A stretch of DNA of 63,608 bases from Sediminibacterium sp. Its GTDB lineage: Bacteria > Bacteroidota > Bacteroidia > Chitinophagales > Chitinophagaceae. Shown here in pieces: positions 34,756 through 43,659 of this stretch (position 1 is its first letter; every line of letters starts with the position of its first letter). Made by a program: the position numbers and the translations under genes. Under the pieces are notes generated by a model. That model worked only from the letters and a program-made list of their open reading frames with translations, was not told the origin of the DNA and ran no database searches. Location: positions 1 through 63,608 of the forward strand of contig JAQTZD010000007.1 in the NCBI GenBank assembly GCA_028687975.1, read 5' to 3'.

Positions 34756-37494
34756 TTAAATCGTAAATGCGGTTTCAATAATTTCTGCCTGTTCTTTTGC
34801 GTGAATCTTGGCATAACCTGTAGCTGTTGCTGCACTGGCGTTTCTGCTGATGATGCCAAAGTTGATGCTCTTCAGGTTCATTTGCAGGAAACCTGCTGCG
34901 CCCATGTTCATGGGTTCTTCCTGCACCCAAAACCAGGTGGCCTTGCTGTATTTTTTATGCAGGGCATCCAGTTGCTGGTATGGCAAAGGATAAATCTGTT
35001 CCAGGCGAACAATGGCAACATCCTTTCTGTTTTCCTTTGCCTGTTTGTCTGCCAGTTCGTAATACAGCTTACCACTGCAGAACAATACTTTCTTTACTTC
35101 GGAAGCATTGGTTACAAATACATCATCGATCAATTCTTTAAATCCGCCGGTAAGAAAATCGGCTACAGGACTGTAGGTACCCGGGCTTCTCAGATTGGCT
35201 TTTGGTGAGAAATTGATCAGTGGCTTACGGAAATGCCAGGCCAGCTGTCTTCTGAACATATGGAAGAGGTTGGCTGCCGTAGTTACATTGGTGATGACCA
35301 TATTCAGTTCCGCACACATTTGCAGGAAACGTTCCATCCTGGCACTGCTGTGTTCAGGGCCCTGTCCTTCATATCCATGTGGCAGCAACATCACGAGTCC
35401 GTTTTGTCTTTGCCATTTTTGCTCTCCTGCTGCAATAAACTGGTCGATCATGGTTTGAGCGCCGTTGCAGAAATCACCAAACTGTGCTTCCCACAACACC
35501 AGTGCCTGAGGATTGGCCATGGCATAGCCATATTCAAAGCCCAGTACACCGTACTCGCTCAGGAGTGAATTATAAATCCTGAATTTCTCCTGTGATTCCT
35601 GTAAATGGTTCAGGCGGTTGTAGCCTTTATTGGTCAATTCATCACGCAGGATCGCATGCCGGTGACTGAAGGTGCCGCGCTGCACATCCTGTCCGCTCAT
35701 CCGGACAATATTTCCATTGATAAGCAGGGAGCCATAAGCCATCAGTTCTGCTGTGGCCCAGTCTACCTTGCCTTCTGTTTCGAGGAGTTTGATTTTATCC
35801 TGTACGAGTTTTTCAATTTTCTTCAATGGCCTGAAGTCTGCCGGCCATTTCATCAATCCGTTGAACAGCAGATGAAAAGTGGCTTCATCAATGGCTGTAT
35901 CGGGCGAACGGTCAAAATCTGCAGCCGTAGCTTTTACCATGCTCTTCCAGACCAGTTCAGGTGGCTGGTATTTGTATGGCAGGGGATTCTGCTTGATCTC
36001 ATCCAGCCTTTCCTGCAGATCGGCCCAGAACTTCTGTTCCATTTCTTTTGCCAGTTCCTTCGCTTCGGGCTTGCCGTTTTCGATCAGGTATTTGGTATAG
36101 ATCTCCCTTGGGTTCTGGTGCTTGTCTATCAGCGCATACAACTGCGGCTGGGTATATTTTGGATCGTCTCCTTCGTTGTGTCCGTGTTTGCGGTAGCAAA
36201 CCATGTCGATGAAAATATCGCTGTTGAATTCCTGGCGGTAACGGGTGGCAATTTCTGCACACTTCACCACGGCTTCTGCATCATCTCCGTTTACATGCAA
36301 TACCGGCGCCTGAATCATGGCAGCGACAGAAGTAGAATATACCGCACTTCTTGCATCATCAAAATCGGTGGTAAATCCGATCTGGTTATTGATCACAAAA
36401 TGGATGGTACCGCCCGTATAATAACCACGCAGGTTAGACATCTGTAACACTTCGTATACAATGCCCTGACCGGCCACCGAAGCATCTCCGTGGATCAGGA
36501 TCGGCAGGATCTTATCAAACTCACTGTGCTGCATTACATCGGCTTTGGCTCTTGCAAAACCCAGTACCACAGGATCTACCGCTTCCAGGTGCGAAGGATT
36601 GGGCATCAATTTCAGGTAAATGTCTTTGCCGGAGGCCGTAAGCACTTCACTGCCAAAACCCATATGGTATTTAACGTCGCCGCTGCCCATGGTCTGGTCG
36701 ATGGCTGCGGTTCCTTCGAACTCACTGAAAATCTGCTCATAGGTTTTACCCATGATATTGGCCAGCACATTCAAACGACCCCTGTGTGCCATACCGATCA
36801 CCACTTCTTCCACACCATTGTCGCCCGCCACATTGATCATGGCATCGAGTGCAGCAATGGTGGTTTCGCCACCTTCCAGCGAAAACCGCTTCTGACCAAC
36901 ATATTTGGTATGCAGGAATTTTTCGAAGATCACCCCCTGGTTCAGTTTCTCCAGAATCCTTCTTCTTTTTTCGATGGATAACTGAGTGGAGAAGTTCTGC
37001 TCCATTTCGCGGGTTAACCAGTCTATTTTTTTCTGGTCTCCGATGTATTTAAACTCAATCCCTACATTTTTAGCATAGGCATTCTGCAGATGAGTAAGGA
37101 TATTTTGCAAAGTGGTTGCCCCCAATCCTACCAGGTTCCCTGCCTGAAATACTGTATTCAGGTTGGCATCGGACAGGCCAAAAAAGGGCAGATCGAGGTT
37201 GGCACCCCGGTCTTTTCTGCTCCGGATGGGGTTGGTAGTGGCAACCAGGTGTGCCTTGTTTCTGTAACCCAGGATGAGGCGGTACACTTTGATTTCGTTC
37301 ATCCAGTCGATTCCGCTGGCGGAAGCAGGAGCTACTCCGGTGCTTCCTGCGGCCTGATTGGATACCGCAAAGTCGAATCCTTCAAAAAACTTCTTTAAAT
37401 CGGGGTCTACACTGTCGGGATTCTTTAAAAAATCCTGGTACAGGGATTCAATAAATGCCGGGTGAGAGTTGGTGATATATGAAAAATCCTTCAT
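34756..37494 (-). CDS. sucA: 2-oxoglutarate dehydrogenase E1 component
   Basis: 912 residues, normal length. The start includes FEGFDF and an N-terminal E2-interaction region. The thiamine diphosphate site is formed by GMAHRGRLNVLAN and IHGDASVAGQGIVYEV, with the GDDAEAVVKC and YRKHGHNEGDDPKYTQP loop. The C-terminal pyrimidine-binding part has LLPHGYEGQGPEHSS. It decarboxylates 2-oxoglutarate and passes the succinyl group to the lipoyl domain of OdhB encoded just downstream. The 214 bases to rpsT on the right form the divergent promoter region. Confidence 0.97.
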   Translation of the reverse strand: MKDFSYITNSHPAFIESLYQDFLKNPDSVDPDLKKFFEGFDFAVSNQAAGSTGVAPASASGIDWMNEIKVYRLILGYRNKAHLVATTNPIRSRKDRGANLDLPFFGLSDANLNTVFQAGNLVGLGATTLQNILTHLQNAYAKNVGIEFKYIGDQKKIDWLTREMEQNFSTQLSIEKRRRILEKLNQGVIFEKFLHTKYVGQKRFSLEGGETTIAALDAMINVAGDNGVEEVVIGMAHRGRLNVLANIMGKTYEQIFSEFEGTAAIDQTMGSGDVKYHMGFGSEVLTASGKDIYLKLMPNPSHLEAVDPVVLGFARAKADVMQHSEFDKILPILIHGDASVAGQGIVYEVLQMSNLRGYYTGGTIHFVINNQIGFTTDFDDARSAVYSTSVAAMIQAPVLHVNGDDAEAVVKCAEIATRYRQEFNSDIFIDMVCYRKHGHNEGDDPKYTQPQLYALIDKHQNPREIYTKYLIENGKPEAKELAKEMEQKFWADLQERLDEIKQNPLPYKYQPPELVWKSMVKATAADFDRSPDTAIDEATFHLLFNGLMKWPADFRPLKKIEKLVQDKIKLLETEGKVDWATAELMAYGSLLINGNIVRMSGQDVQRGTFSHRHAILRDELTNKGYNRLNHLQESQEKFRIYNSLLSEYGVLGFEYGYAMANPQALVLWEAQFGDFCNGAQTMIDQFIAAGEQKWQRQNGLVMLLPHGYEGQGPEHSSARMERFLQMCAELNMVITNVTTAANLFHMFRRQLAWHFRKPLINFSPKANLRSPGTYSPVADFLTGGFKELIDDVFVTNASEVKKVLFCSGKLYYELADKQAKENRKDVAIVRLEQIYPLPYQQLDALHKKYSKATWFWVQEEPMNMGAAGFLQMNLKSINFGIISRNASAATATGYAKIHAKEQAEIIETAFTI

Positions 37495-37679
37495 TGGTCT
37501 CTTTTAATGGAACAAGTGGTCTAAATGGAGGGCAAATATCGTTGTTTGAACGCAGAAACCACTGCAAAAGATTGTCAAAAAGCGGTAAATTTGTAACGGT
37601 TCATTTCCGCCCCGGACCCTGAAAAACAGCTTTTTTTATTTTTTTTCAGATTTAATTTCCAAGTTTGCGCTCCAGTCCT

Positions 37680-37687
37680 TACCTTTG
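37680..37687 (+). promoter_or_regulatory. TAnnTTTG promoter box of rpsT
   Basis: TACCTTTG lies 21 bases before the rpsT ATG and matches the -7 consensus exactly. A TTTG at 37664-37667 is only 12 bases upstream, too close to be the usual -33 element. Confidence 0.5.
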
Positions 37688-37708
37688 CCGTCCTGAAAAA
37701 ATTAGAAA

Positions 37709-37963
37709 ATGGCAAATCATTCAGCTACAAAGAAAGACGTAAGACAAGCCTCAAAGCGCCGCGATAGGAATCGTTACTATGGTAAAACTACCCGTAATGC
37801 CATCCGTGACCTGAAATCCAATACAGAGCAGAAAGCGTACACTGAGCAATTACCCAACGTTGTTTCTATGATCGATAAGTTGGCAAAGCGTGGCATCATC
37901 CACAAAAACAAAGCTGCCAACCTGAAGAGCAAGTTAGCAAAGAAGACTGTAGCAGTAGCTTAA
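37709..37963 (+). CDS. rpsT: 30S ribosomal protein S20
   Basis: 84 residues. The family pattern is MANHSATKKDVRQASKRRDR, then NAIRDLK and the C-terminal GIIHKNKAANLKSKLAK. It binds 16S rRNA early in small-subunit assembly. The gene is monocistronic, with its own promoter box and terminator. Confidence 0.97.
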   Translation: MANHSATKKDVRQASKRRDRNRYYGKTTRNAIRDLKSNTEQKAYTEQLPNVVSMIDKLAKRGIIHKNKAANLKSKLAKKTVAVA

Positions 37964-37988
37964 TCAGCTGTTATACCTTAACATACTC

Positions 37989-38016
37989 AAGCCGGTAATT
38001 TTTACCGGCTTTTTTA
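37989..38016 (+). terminator. intrinsic terminator of rpsT
   Basis: AAGCCGGTAA (37989-37998) pairs perfectly with TTACCGGCTT (38002-38011) around loop TTT, followed by a T run. Confidence 0.92.
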
Positions 38017-38036
38017 TTTTCCCCGATTGTACCTGC

Positions 38037-39410
38037 TTATGATTCCTGGAAATTCCGGAGGGTAATGCTGAAAACATTCCGGTCGGCGCCCAATGGCCGG
38101 TACTTCACCCTGCCCTTATGCAGGGAAACAATCCGGTCTACAATGGAAAGCCCCAGCCCAAAACCCTTCTTATTGGAGGCATTTTCGCCCCTGAAGAAAG
38201 GGATCATGATTTTTTCGAGTTCTGCCGGTGTTAACTGTGGTCCCTTATTTTCGATACTGATTTCTACTTCATTGTTCCGTGTGATCAATAGCATATTCAC
38301 CTGCTGATCCACAGAGTATTTAAATGCATTCTTGATCAGGTTCATCAACGCGGAGCGGAGCAGGGTATCATTGCCCCTTACCGTAAGCGAAGCGTCGCTG
38401 GCGGGAGGTTGTTCAAATGCAAAGCTGATGCGGATTCCGGGGTACATCCGCTTAGACATGGCAATGGTTTCATACAACAGCTCATCAATGCGGATCTGTG
38501 GCCAGTCGGCCATGTATTCCAGCGATTCATACTGCGAAATGGCCAGCAACGAATTGGTAAGTTGCACCATATGCTGTTGTTCCTCCTTCAGCGATTCCAG
38601 AATGAGTTTATATTCTTCTTCAGTACAGCTTCGGTTCAATGCGGCTTCTGTTTGCGAAAGCATCACCGACAATGGGGTGCGTAATTCGTGAGAGGCATGC
38701 TGCACAAAACTTTTTTGTGATTCAAAGGCTTTTCGCAGTCGTTCCAGCATGGCATTGAAGTTCTTTGCAATGGCGTTGATTTCGTCGTTGGCCGGCTTCA
38801 CTTCTATCCGATCCGACAGGTTTTGCTCATTGGTCCGCTGCATCTGCAAACTCAGGCGCACAATGGGTTTGATGGCCTGCTGCACAAACAGGAACGACAT
38901 CACCGCCGTTAACAGGAGTCCACCAAAGAATACCACCAGCAGGATCAGTTGCAAGGTTCGCTGCTTGCTCAGACCGCTCCGGTCGTAGCCGGACGCATGC
39001 ACAAAGAGTTTGGTATCGGGCTTATAAAGTACCACATGCTGTATCTGCTGATCGTCGGTAAATTCATACTCTTTTTTCTTAATGACCAGCTCCCTCGAAA
39101 TGTCCGCATTGTTCTGTGCGGTGTCCGGCATTTTAAACAGGGTATTGCCTAGTGAATCCTCTATAAACAACTCCTCGTTGTAGAGGGCCTTGTCGTGTAC
39201 ATCCTTTACCAGGTCGGCGGTCACCTGCCGGTCGGGTTTCCTGATTTCATTGAAAATCCGGTATACTTCATTGGCTTCAAAATTCACCCGGTTGTAATAA
39301 TCTTCTGAACGGTAACTCGAATACAATAAATAAATGGCCGTGGCAGAAGTCAGCAGAATAATGGCAACAAAAGAAGTAAAAAGCAGTGCGAACCGGAGTT
39401 TGATATTCAT
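38037..39410 (-). CDS. two-component sensor histidine kinase (HAMP type)
   Basis: 457 residues. A first membrane span (about 6-30) is followed by a periplasmic sensor region of about 130 residues, a second span (about 155-178), a HAMP linker, a HisKA domain with the phosphorylated histidine in QHASHELRTPLS, and an HATPase domain (NLIKNAFKYSV; FRGENASNKKGFGLGLSIV). It is the last gene of a three-gene minus-strand operon after a GIN lipoprotein and an OmpR-type regulator (5-base gap). The signal is unknown; a cell-envelope cue is likely from the company it keeps. Confidence 0.93.
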   Translation of the reverse strand: MNIKLRFALLFTSFVAIILLTSATAIYLLYSSYRSEDYYNRVNFEANEVYRIFNEIRKPDRQVTADLVKDVHDKALYNEELFIEDSLGNTLFKMPDTAQNNADISRELVIKKKEYEFTDDQQIQHVVLYKPDTKLFVHASGYDRSGLSKQRTLQLILLVVFFGGLLLTAVMSFLFVQQAIKPIVRLSLQMQRTNEQNLSDRIEVKPANDEINAIAKNFNAMLERLRKAFESQKSFVQHASHELRTPLSVMLSQTEAALNRSCTEEEYKLILESLKEEQQHMVQLTNSLLAISQYESLEYMADWPQIRIDELLYETIAMSKRMYPGIRISFAFEQPPASDASLTVRGNDTLLRSALMNLIKNAFKYSVDQQVNMLLITRNNEVEISIENKGPQLTPAELEKIMIPFFRGENASNKKGFGLGLSIVDRIVSLHKGRVKYRPLGADRNVFSITLRNFQES

Positions 39411-39415
39411 ACCTG

Positions 39416-40096
39416 CTATTTAATATAGTATCCGAATCCCGGCTTGGTATAGATCAGTTTCCGTTCGTAAGGCTTGTCGATCTTATTGCGGAGAAAACTG
39501 ATGTATACTTCTATGGTATTGGTACCTGTATCAAAACTCAGATCCCATACTTTTTCCAGTATCTCCTGTTTGGATATCACCCGCTCCTTGTTTCTGGCCA
39601 GTAGCACCAGCAGGGTAAATTCCTTTGCAGTCAGGTTGATGATGTTGCCCGCCCGTTCCACGGATTTGTTCCGGAAATCGATCACGAGGTCTTCCACCAC
39701 AATCCGGTCCGCTTCGTCCAGCGGCTCCGACCGTTTCAGCAGCGCTTTAACGCGTACAAAGAGTTCGTCAAAATGAAAAGGCTTCACGAGGTAATCATCC
39801 GCCCCAATATTGAATGCCTCAATCTTATCCTGTATTTCACCCACTGCTGTGAGCATAATAATGGGTACTTTTTTATTTACTTCACGGAACTCCTTGCAAA
39901 GTACCAGACCGTTTTTAGCAGGGATATTGATATCCAGAATCACCAAAGCAAATTCGGTTTGTGCAAACAGCCTGGAAGCCTCATTTCCATCAGAAGCAAT
40001 ATCGATCCGGTAACCGACGCGGGACAATTCGTCCTTAATGATCTGAGCCAGTTTAACCTCATCCTCCACCAACAGTATCCTGTATTTTTTTTCCAT
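39416..40096 (-). CDS. OmpR/PhoB-type response regulator
   Basis: 226 residues from ATG at 40094-40096; an upstream TTG is less likely. The receiver domain has the acidic pair E11-D12, the phosphorylated D55 in LVILDINIP, and K104-type lysine in YLVKPFHFDEL. The C-terminal winged helix (about 130-226) has LTAKEFTLLVLLARN and TNTIEVYISFLRNKID. It works with the histidine kinase encoded 5 bases downstream. Confidence 0.94.
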   Translation of the reverse strand: MEKKYRILLVEDEVKLAQIIKDELSRVGYRIDIASDGNEASRLFAQTEFALVILDINIPAKNGLVLCKEFREVNKKVPIIMLTAVGEIQDKIEAFNIGADDYLVKPFHFDELFVRVKALLKRSEPLDEADRIVVEDLVIDFRNKSVERAGNIINLTAKEFTLLVLLARNKERVISKQEILEKVWDLSFDTGTNTIEVYISFLRNKIDKPYERKLIYTKPGFGYYIK

Positions 40097-40113
40097 CTTG
40101 TTGTACAACTAAT

Positions 40114-40830
40114 TTATTCCATTTTTTTGATGGAGCCCACACCTGCAATTTTTTGTTTTACAGTTGCAGCGCCCTTATAATGTACCGTACCACTCCCTGC
40201 AACGTTCACGTCGAGGGATACATCGGCAAATACTTTTACGGTTCCGATACCCGCCACTTTCACCTTCGCATTCTCCGATTTCAGGTTCAGTGCATCACAA
40301 TCGCCCGAACCGGCGATTTCGAAGCGGGCATTCCGGGTTTCACCGGCCAGCGTAAGAGATCCCACACCTGCTATGTCTACATCCACCTCCGGAGCATTCA
40401 CTTCAAAATTCATATCACCACTTCCTGCAATATCAATAGACAGTTTTTCACTACCGGTAAACTTGCCCCTTCCGGTTACAGAACCGGCTCCGGCCAGTTT
40501 AATACCAGACAGGCGGGGCGTAGTGATGTATACTTTAATGGGATGATCGCTTTTCAGGTTATAATTGTTCTTTTCCTTCAGCACCAGCTGATCCGGGCCT
40601 TCGCTTAAGATAATGTAATCCATCAGGTTCTCATCTGCTTCAATGGAAATATTGGTTTCACTGCCCTGTGTGATGAAAACATCGTAGCTGCCAGCCAGTT
40701 TGATGTTTTCTGCCCTGCTTATTTTTCTGCTTTCGGTAACAATATTACCGTTCCCCTCAATGGTTTTATGCTTCCATTTACAGGAACTTAGTGCTAGGGG
40801 GAATAGAAGGAGCAGAAAAAGCTGTTTCAT
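40114..40830 (-). CDS. GIN-domain (DUF2807) lipoprotein
   Basis: 238 residues from ATG at 40828-40830. The lipobox is ALSSC, so it should be an envelope lipoprotein. The rest is a right-handed beta-helix-like GIN domain with recurring AGSG/AGVG turns (LAGSYDVFITQGSE, KLAGAGSVTG, DIAGSGDMNF, DIAGVGSLTL, EIAGSGDCDA, KVAGIGTVKV, NVAGSGTVHY, KIAGVGSI). GIN proteins are common in Bacteroidota and their function is uncertain; adhesion or polysaccharide binding has been suggested. It starts the operon with the two-component system (17 bases to the regulator), so it may be its sensor partner or its target. Confidence 0.88.
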   Translation of the reverse strand: MKQLFLLLLFPLALSSCKWKHKTIEGNGNIVTESRKISRAENIKLAGSYDVFITQGSETNISIEADENLMDYIILSEGPDQLVLKEKNNYNLKSDHPIKVYITTPRLSGIKLAGAGSVTGRGKFTGSEKLSIDIAGSGDMNFEVNAPEVDVDIAGVGSLTLAGETRNARFEIAGSGDCDALNLKSENAKVKVAGIGTVKVFADVSLDVNVAGSGTVHYKGAATVKQKIAGVGSIKKME

Positions 40831-40924
40831 TTTGTTTAATTTATAGCTGTAAGATAACAAAATATCCAAACACAGAACAGCTCCTGGGTTTCGGCACTGC
40901 CAAAATTCATTTAACTTCGCCCCT

Positions 40925-42460
40925 ATGACAGAGAAAATTTTAATCCTCGATTTCGGTAGTCAATTCACACAATTGATCGCAAGAGCAGTACGTGAAGCGA
41001 ATATATATTGTGAAATTATCCCTTTTCACAAAAAATTTGAGATTGATCCCACACTGAAAGGCATTATCCTGAGTGGTTCTCCTTTTAGTGTAAACGAGGA
41101 AAAAGCACCCATGGTAGATGTGCAGGGCTTTGTAAAGCAACTGCCCGTTCTGGGCATTTGTTACGGTGCCCAGATGACGGCCAAGGCATTTGGCGGTCGG
41201 GTAGACAAATCCAATACCCGGGAGTACGGCCGGGCAACCATGGAAATCACTCAGCCCGATCGTATTTTCAATAATATTTCTCCCAAATCGCAGGTATGGA
41301 TGAGCCACAGCGACTCCATCAAGGAATTGCCCGATGCATTTTCCGTACTGGCGGTTACCGAAACCAACCCGATTGCGGCATTCAAGAAAGATACCACCGA
41401 TACCCACCCCCTCTACTGTTTTCAGTTTCATCCGGAAGTATACCATTCTACAGAGGGCAAACAACTGATCCGGAACTTCCTGGTGGATGTCTGCGGATGT
41501 TCCCAGAACTGGACGCCCAATTCCTTTGTAGATGAAACCGTAGCCCGGCTGAAAGCCGAAATTGGCGACAAACAGGTGATTATGGCACTGAGCGGAGGGG
41601 TAGACAGCACGGTTGCCGCAACTTTAATTTCCCGCGCCATCGGAAATCGCTTACATGGCATATTTGTTGATAATGGAGTATTGAGGAAGGATGAATTCCA
41701 GCAGGTGCTGGATACCTATAAAACCATTGGCTTAAATGTGAAAGGCGTGGATGCCAAACAACTGTTCTACGATGCACTCAAAGGACAGGTTGATCCGGAA
41801 GCAAAACGCAAAGCCATTGGCAAGCTGTTCATCGATGTGTTTCAGGATGAAGCCCAAAAGCTGGAGAATATTTCTTTCCTGGGACAGGGTACTATTTATC
41901 CGGATGTGATTGAAAGTGTAAGCGTACACGGTCCTTCACAAACCATTAAATCGCACCACAACGTAGGTGGATTGCCCGATACCATGCACCTTTCGTTGGT
42001 AGAGCCTTTGCGCTACCTGTTTAAGGATGAGGTGAGGAAAGTAGGACTGGCCCTGGGCATTCCTACAGACATGATCAACAGGCATCCGTTCCCCGGACCG
42101 GGACTGGCCATCCGGATATTGGGCGAAGTGAACGCAGAGCGGGTAGACCTGCTGCAGCGTGCAGACGCCATCTTTATCAACGGCCTCAAAACTGCCGGAC
42201 TGTATACCAAGGTATGGCAGGCCGGAACCATTCTCCTGCCGGTAAAAAGTGTAGGGGTTATGGGCGACGAAAGAACCTATGAATTTACGGTGGCACTGAG
42301 GGCCGTAACTTCTGTGGATGGAATGACTGCAGACTGGGCACACTTACCGTATGAGTTCCTGGCAGATATTTCCAATGAAATCATTAATAATGTAAGAGGA
42401 ATTAACAGGGTTGTGTATGATATCAGCAGCAAACCGCCCGCTACCATTGAGTGGGAATAA
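40925..42460 (+). CDS. guaA: GMP synthase (glutamine-hydrolysing)
   Basis: 511 residues. The N-terminal class I glutamine amidotransferase domain has the nucleophile in GICYGAQ and the FHPEVYHS histidine and glutamate. The synthetase domain has the PP-loop [12 protein letters not shown], and the C-terminal dimerisation domain ends in KPPATIEWE. It converts XMP to GMP. A TAACTTCGC box ends 4 bases before the ATG, suggesting a near-leaderless message. The next gene starts 10 bases after the stop. Confidence 0.97.
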   Translation: MTEKILILDFGSQFTQLIARAVREANIYCEIIPFHKKFEIDPTLKGIILSGSPFSVNEEKAPMVDVQGFVKQLPVLGICYGAQMTAKAFGGRVDKSNTREYGRATMEITQPDRIFNNISPKSQVWMSHSDSIKELPDAFSVLAVTETNPIAAFKKDTTDTHPLYCFQFHPEVYHSTEGKQLIRNFLVDVCGCSQNWTPNSFVDETVARLKAEIGDKQVIMALSGGVDSTVAATLISRAIGNRLHGIFVDNGVLRKDEFQQVLDTYKTIGLNVKGVDAKQLFYDALKGQVDPEAKRKAIGKLFIDVFQDEAQKLENISFLGQGTIYPDVIESVSVHGPSQTIKSHHNVGGLPDTMHLSLVEPLRYLFKDEVRKVGLALGIPTDMINRHPFPGPGLAIRILGEVNAERVDLLQRADAIFINGLKTAGLYTKVWQAGTILLPVKSVGVMGDERTYEFTVALRAVTSVDGMTADWAHLPYEFLADISNEIINNVRGINRVVYDISSKPPATIEWE

Positions 42461-42470
42461 AAGTAATATA

Positions 42471-43634
42471 ATGAGCCGTTTAAAAATATACTGTACAACA
42501 GCGATGGCCTTGTTGTTGTTTGTGGCAGGAATGGCTCAGACAACCACTCCGCTGAAAGTGGCTGTTTTTGCACCTGTATACCTCGACTCTGCCTTCGACG
42601 CACAGGAATACAAACACGGTAACAACGCACTTCCGCGCATCATTCTTCCTGGACTGGAATTTTACAACGGCATCATGCTGGCCGTAGATTCCATGAATGC
42701 GGAAAGCCAGGATCTGGAAGTGTATTTCTATGATACCAAGAGCATTCATGAGCCGCTGGAAAAAGTATTGAACAACGAATCGATGAAGCAGGTGTCGCTC
42801 ATCATTGCTTCCTTCAATACCAGATCAGAAATTAAACCCCTGGCCACATTTGCCCGTCAGCAAAGGATTCCGCTGATTTCCATGACCTATCCCAACGACG
42901 GAGGGCTGAGCGCCAATCCTTATTTTGCATTGGTGAACCCAACACTCGGTACACATATAGAGGCCCTGTATAAATACATGCACAAAACCTATCCAACAGA
43001 GCCCATCACGCTATTTAAAAGAAAAGGGGCTGCGGAGGATATGATTGCAGGGATGCTGGCAGACATGAATAAGAAAACGCCCGGCCTCCCGCTCAAAATC
43101 AAATCGGTGGAACTGACAGACAGTTTCAGTACAGATCAGGTACTGGTGCAACTGGACAGCACCCGGCAGAACATCGTTTTCTGCAGCAGCCTCAACGAAA
43201 ATTTTGGTTCCAACCTGGTGAAAGCCATTGCCAGTTCCAAAAGCTATAAAACAGTCACCATCGGGATGCCTACCTGGGATGCCATCCGCGATTTGGGAAA
43301 GGATGCCGAAATCATATACAGCACACCTTACAACTACAGCCGAACCGATAAGCTTGGACAGTACATCAATACCACATACCGAAGCAAATACATCGGCAGA
43401 CCCAGCGACATGGTGTACAAAGGATTTGAAGCATTGTATCATTTCGGGCGGCTCCTGCTGAAGCACCGGAACAACCTGATCGATCAGCTTTCCGACCAGG
43501 ATTTTAAATTGTTCAACGAATACGACTTCCAGCCGGTGAAGCTGCGAAAAGACAGCTTTGTGGCCGATTACCTCGAGAACAAAAAAGTGTATTTTGTTCG
43601 CAAACTGGATGGACAGATCAAGTCTGTTCAATAA
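42471..43634 (+). CDS. secreted type 1 periplasmic-binding-fold protein (ABC substrate-binding/amino-acid receptor like)
   Basis: 387 residues from ATG 42471. A signal peptide (about 1-20, ending in AGMAQ) precedes a Leu/Ile/Val-binding-type fold: KVAVFAPVYLDS at the first strand, LPGLEFYNGIMLAVDSMN, the LISMTYPND middle segment, and GMPTWDAIRDLGKD. These domains bind small molecules. No permease or ATPase gene is adjacent, so it may be an orphan receptor. It lies 10 bases after guaA and 25 bases before the helicase gene. Confidence 0.78.
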   Translation: MSRLKIYCTTAMALLLFVAGMAQTTTPLKVAVFAPVYLDSAFDAQEYKHGNNALPRIILPGLEFYNGIMLAVDSMNAESQDLEVYFYDTKSIHEPLEKVLNNESMKQVSLIIASFNTRSEIKPLATFARQQRIPLISMTYPNDGGLSANPYFALVNPTLGTHIEALYKYMHKTYPTEPITLFKRKGAAEDMIAGMLADMNKKTPGLPLKIKSVELTDSFSTDQVLVQLDSTRQNIVFCSSLNENFGSNLVKAIASSKSYKTVTIGMPTWDAIRDLGKDAEIIYSTPYNYSRTDKLGQYINTTYRSKYIGRPSDMVYKGFEALYHFGRLLLKHRNNLIDQLSDQDFKLFNEYDFQPVKLRKDSFVADYLENKKVYFVRKLDGQIKSVQ

Positions 43635-43659
43635 ATCCGCCTAACTTTCCTTCAAATTA

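Noticed and set aside
33629..34759. Long plus-strand frame opposite odhB
   Set aside because: Shadow of the E2 gene.
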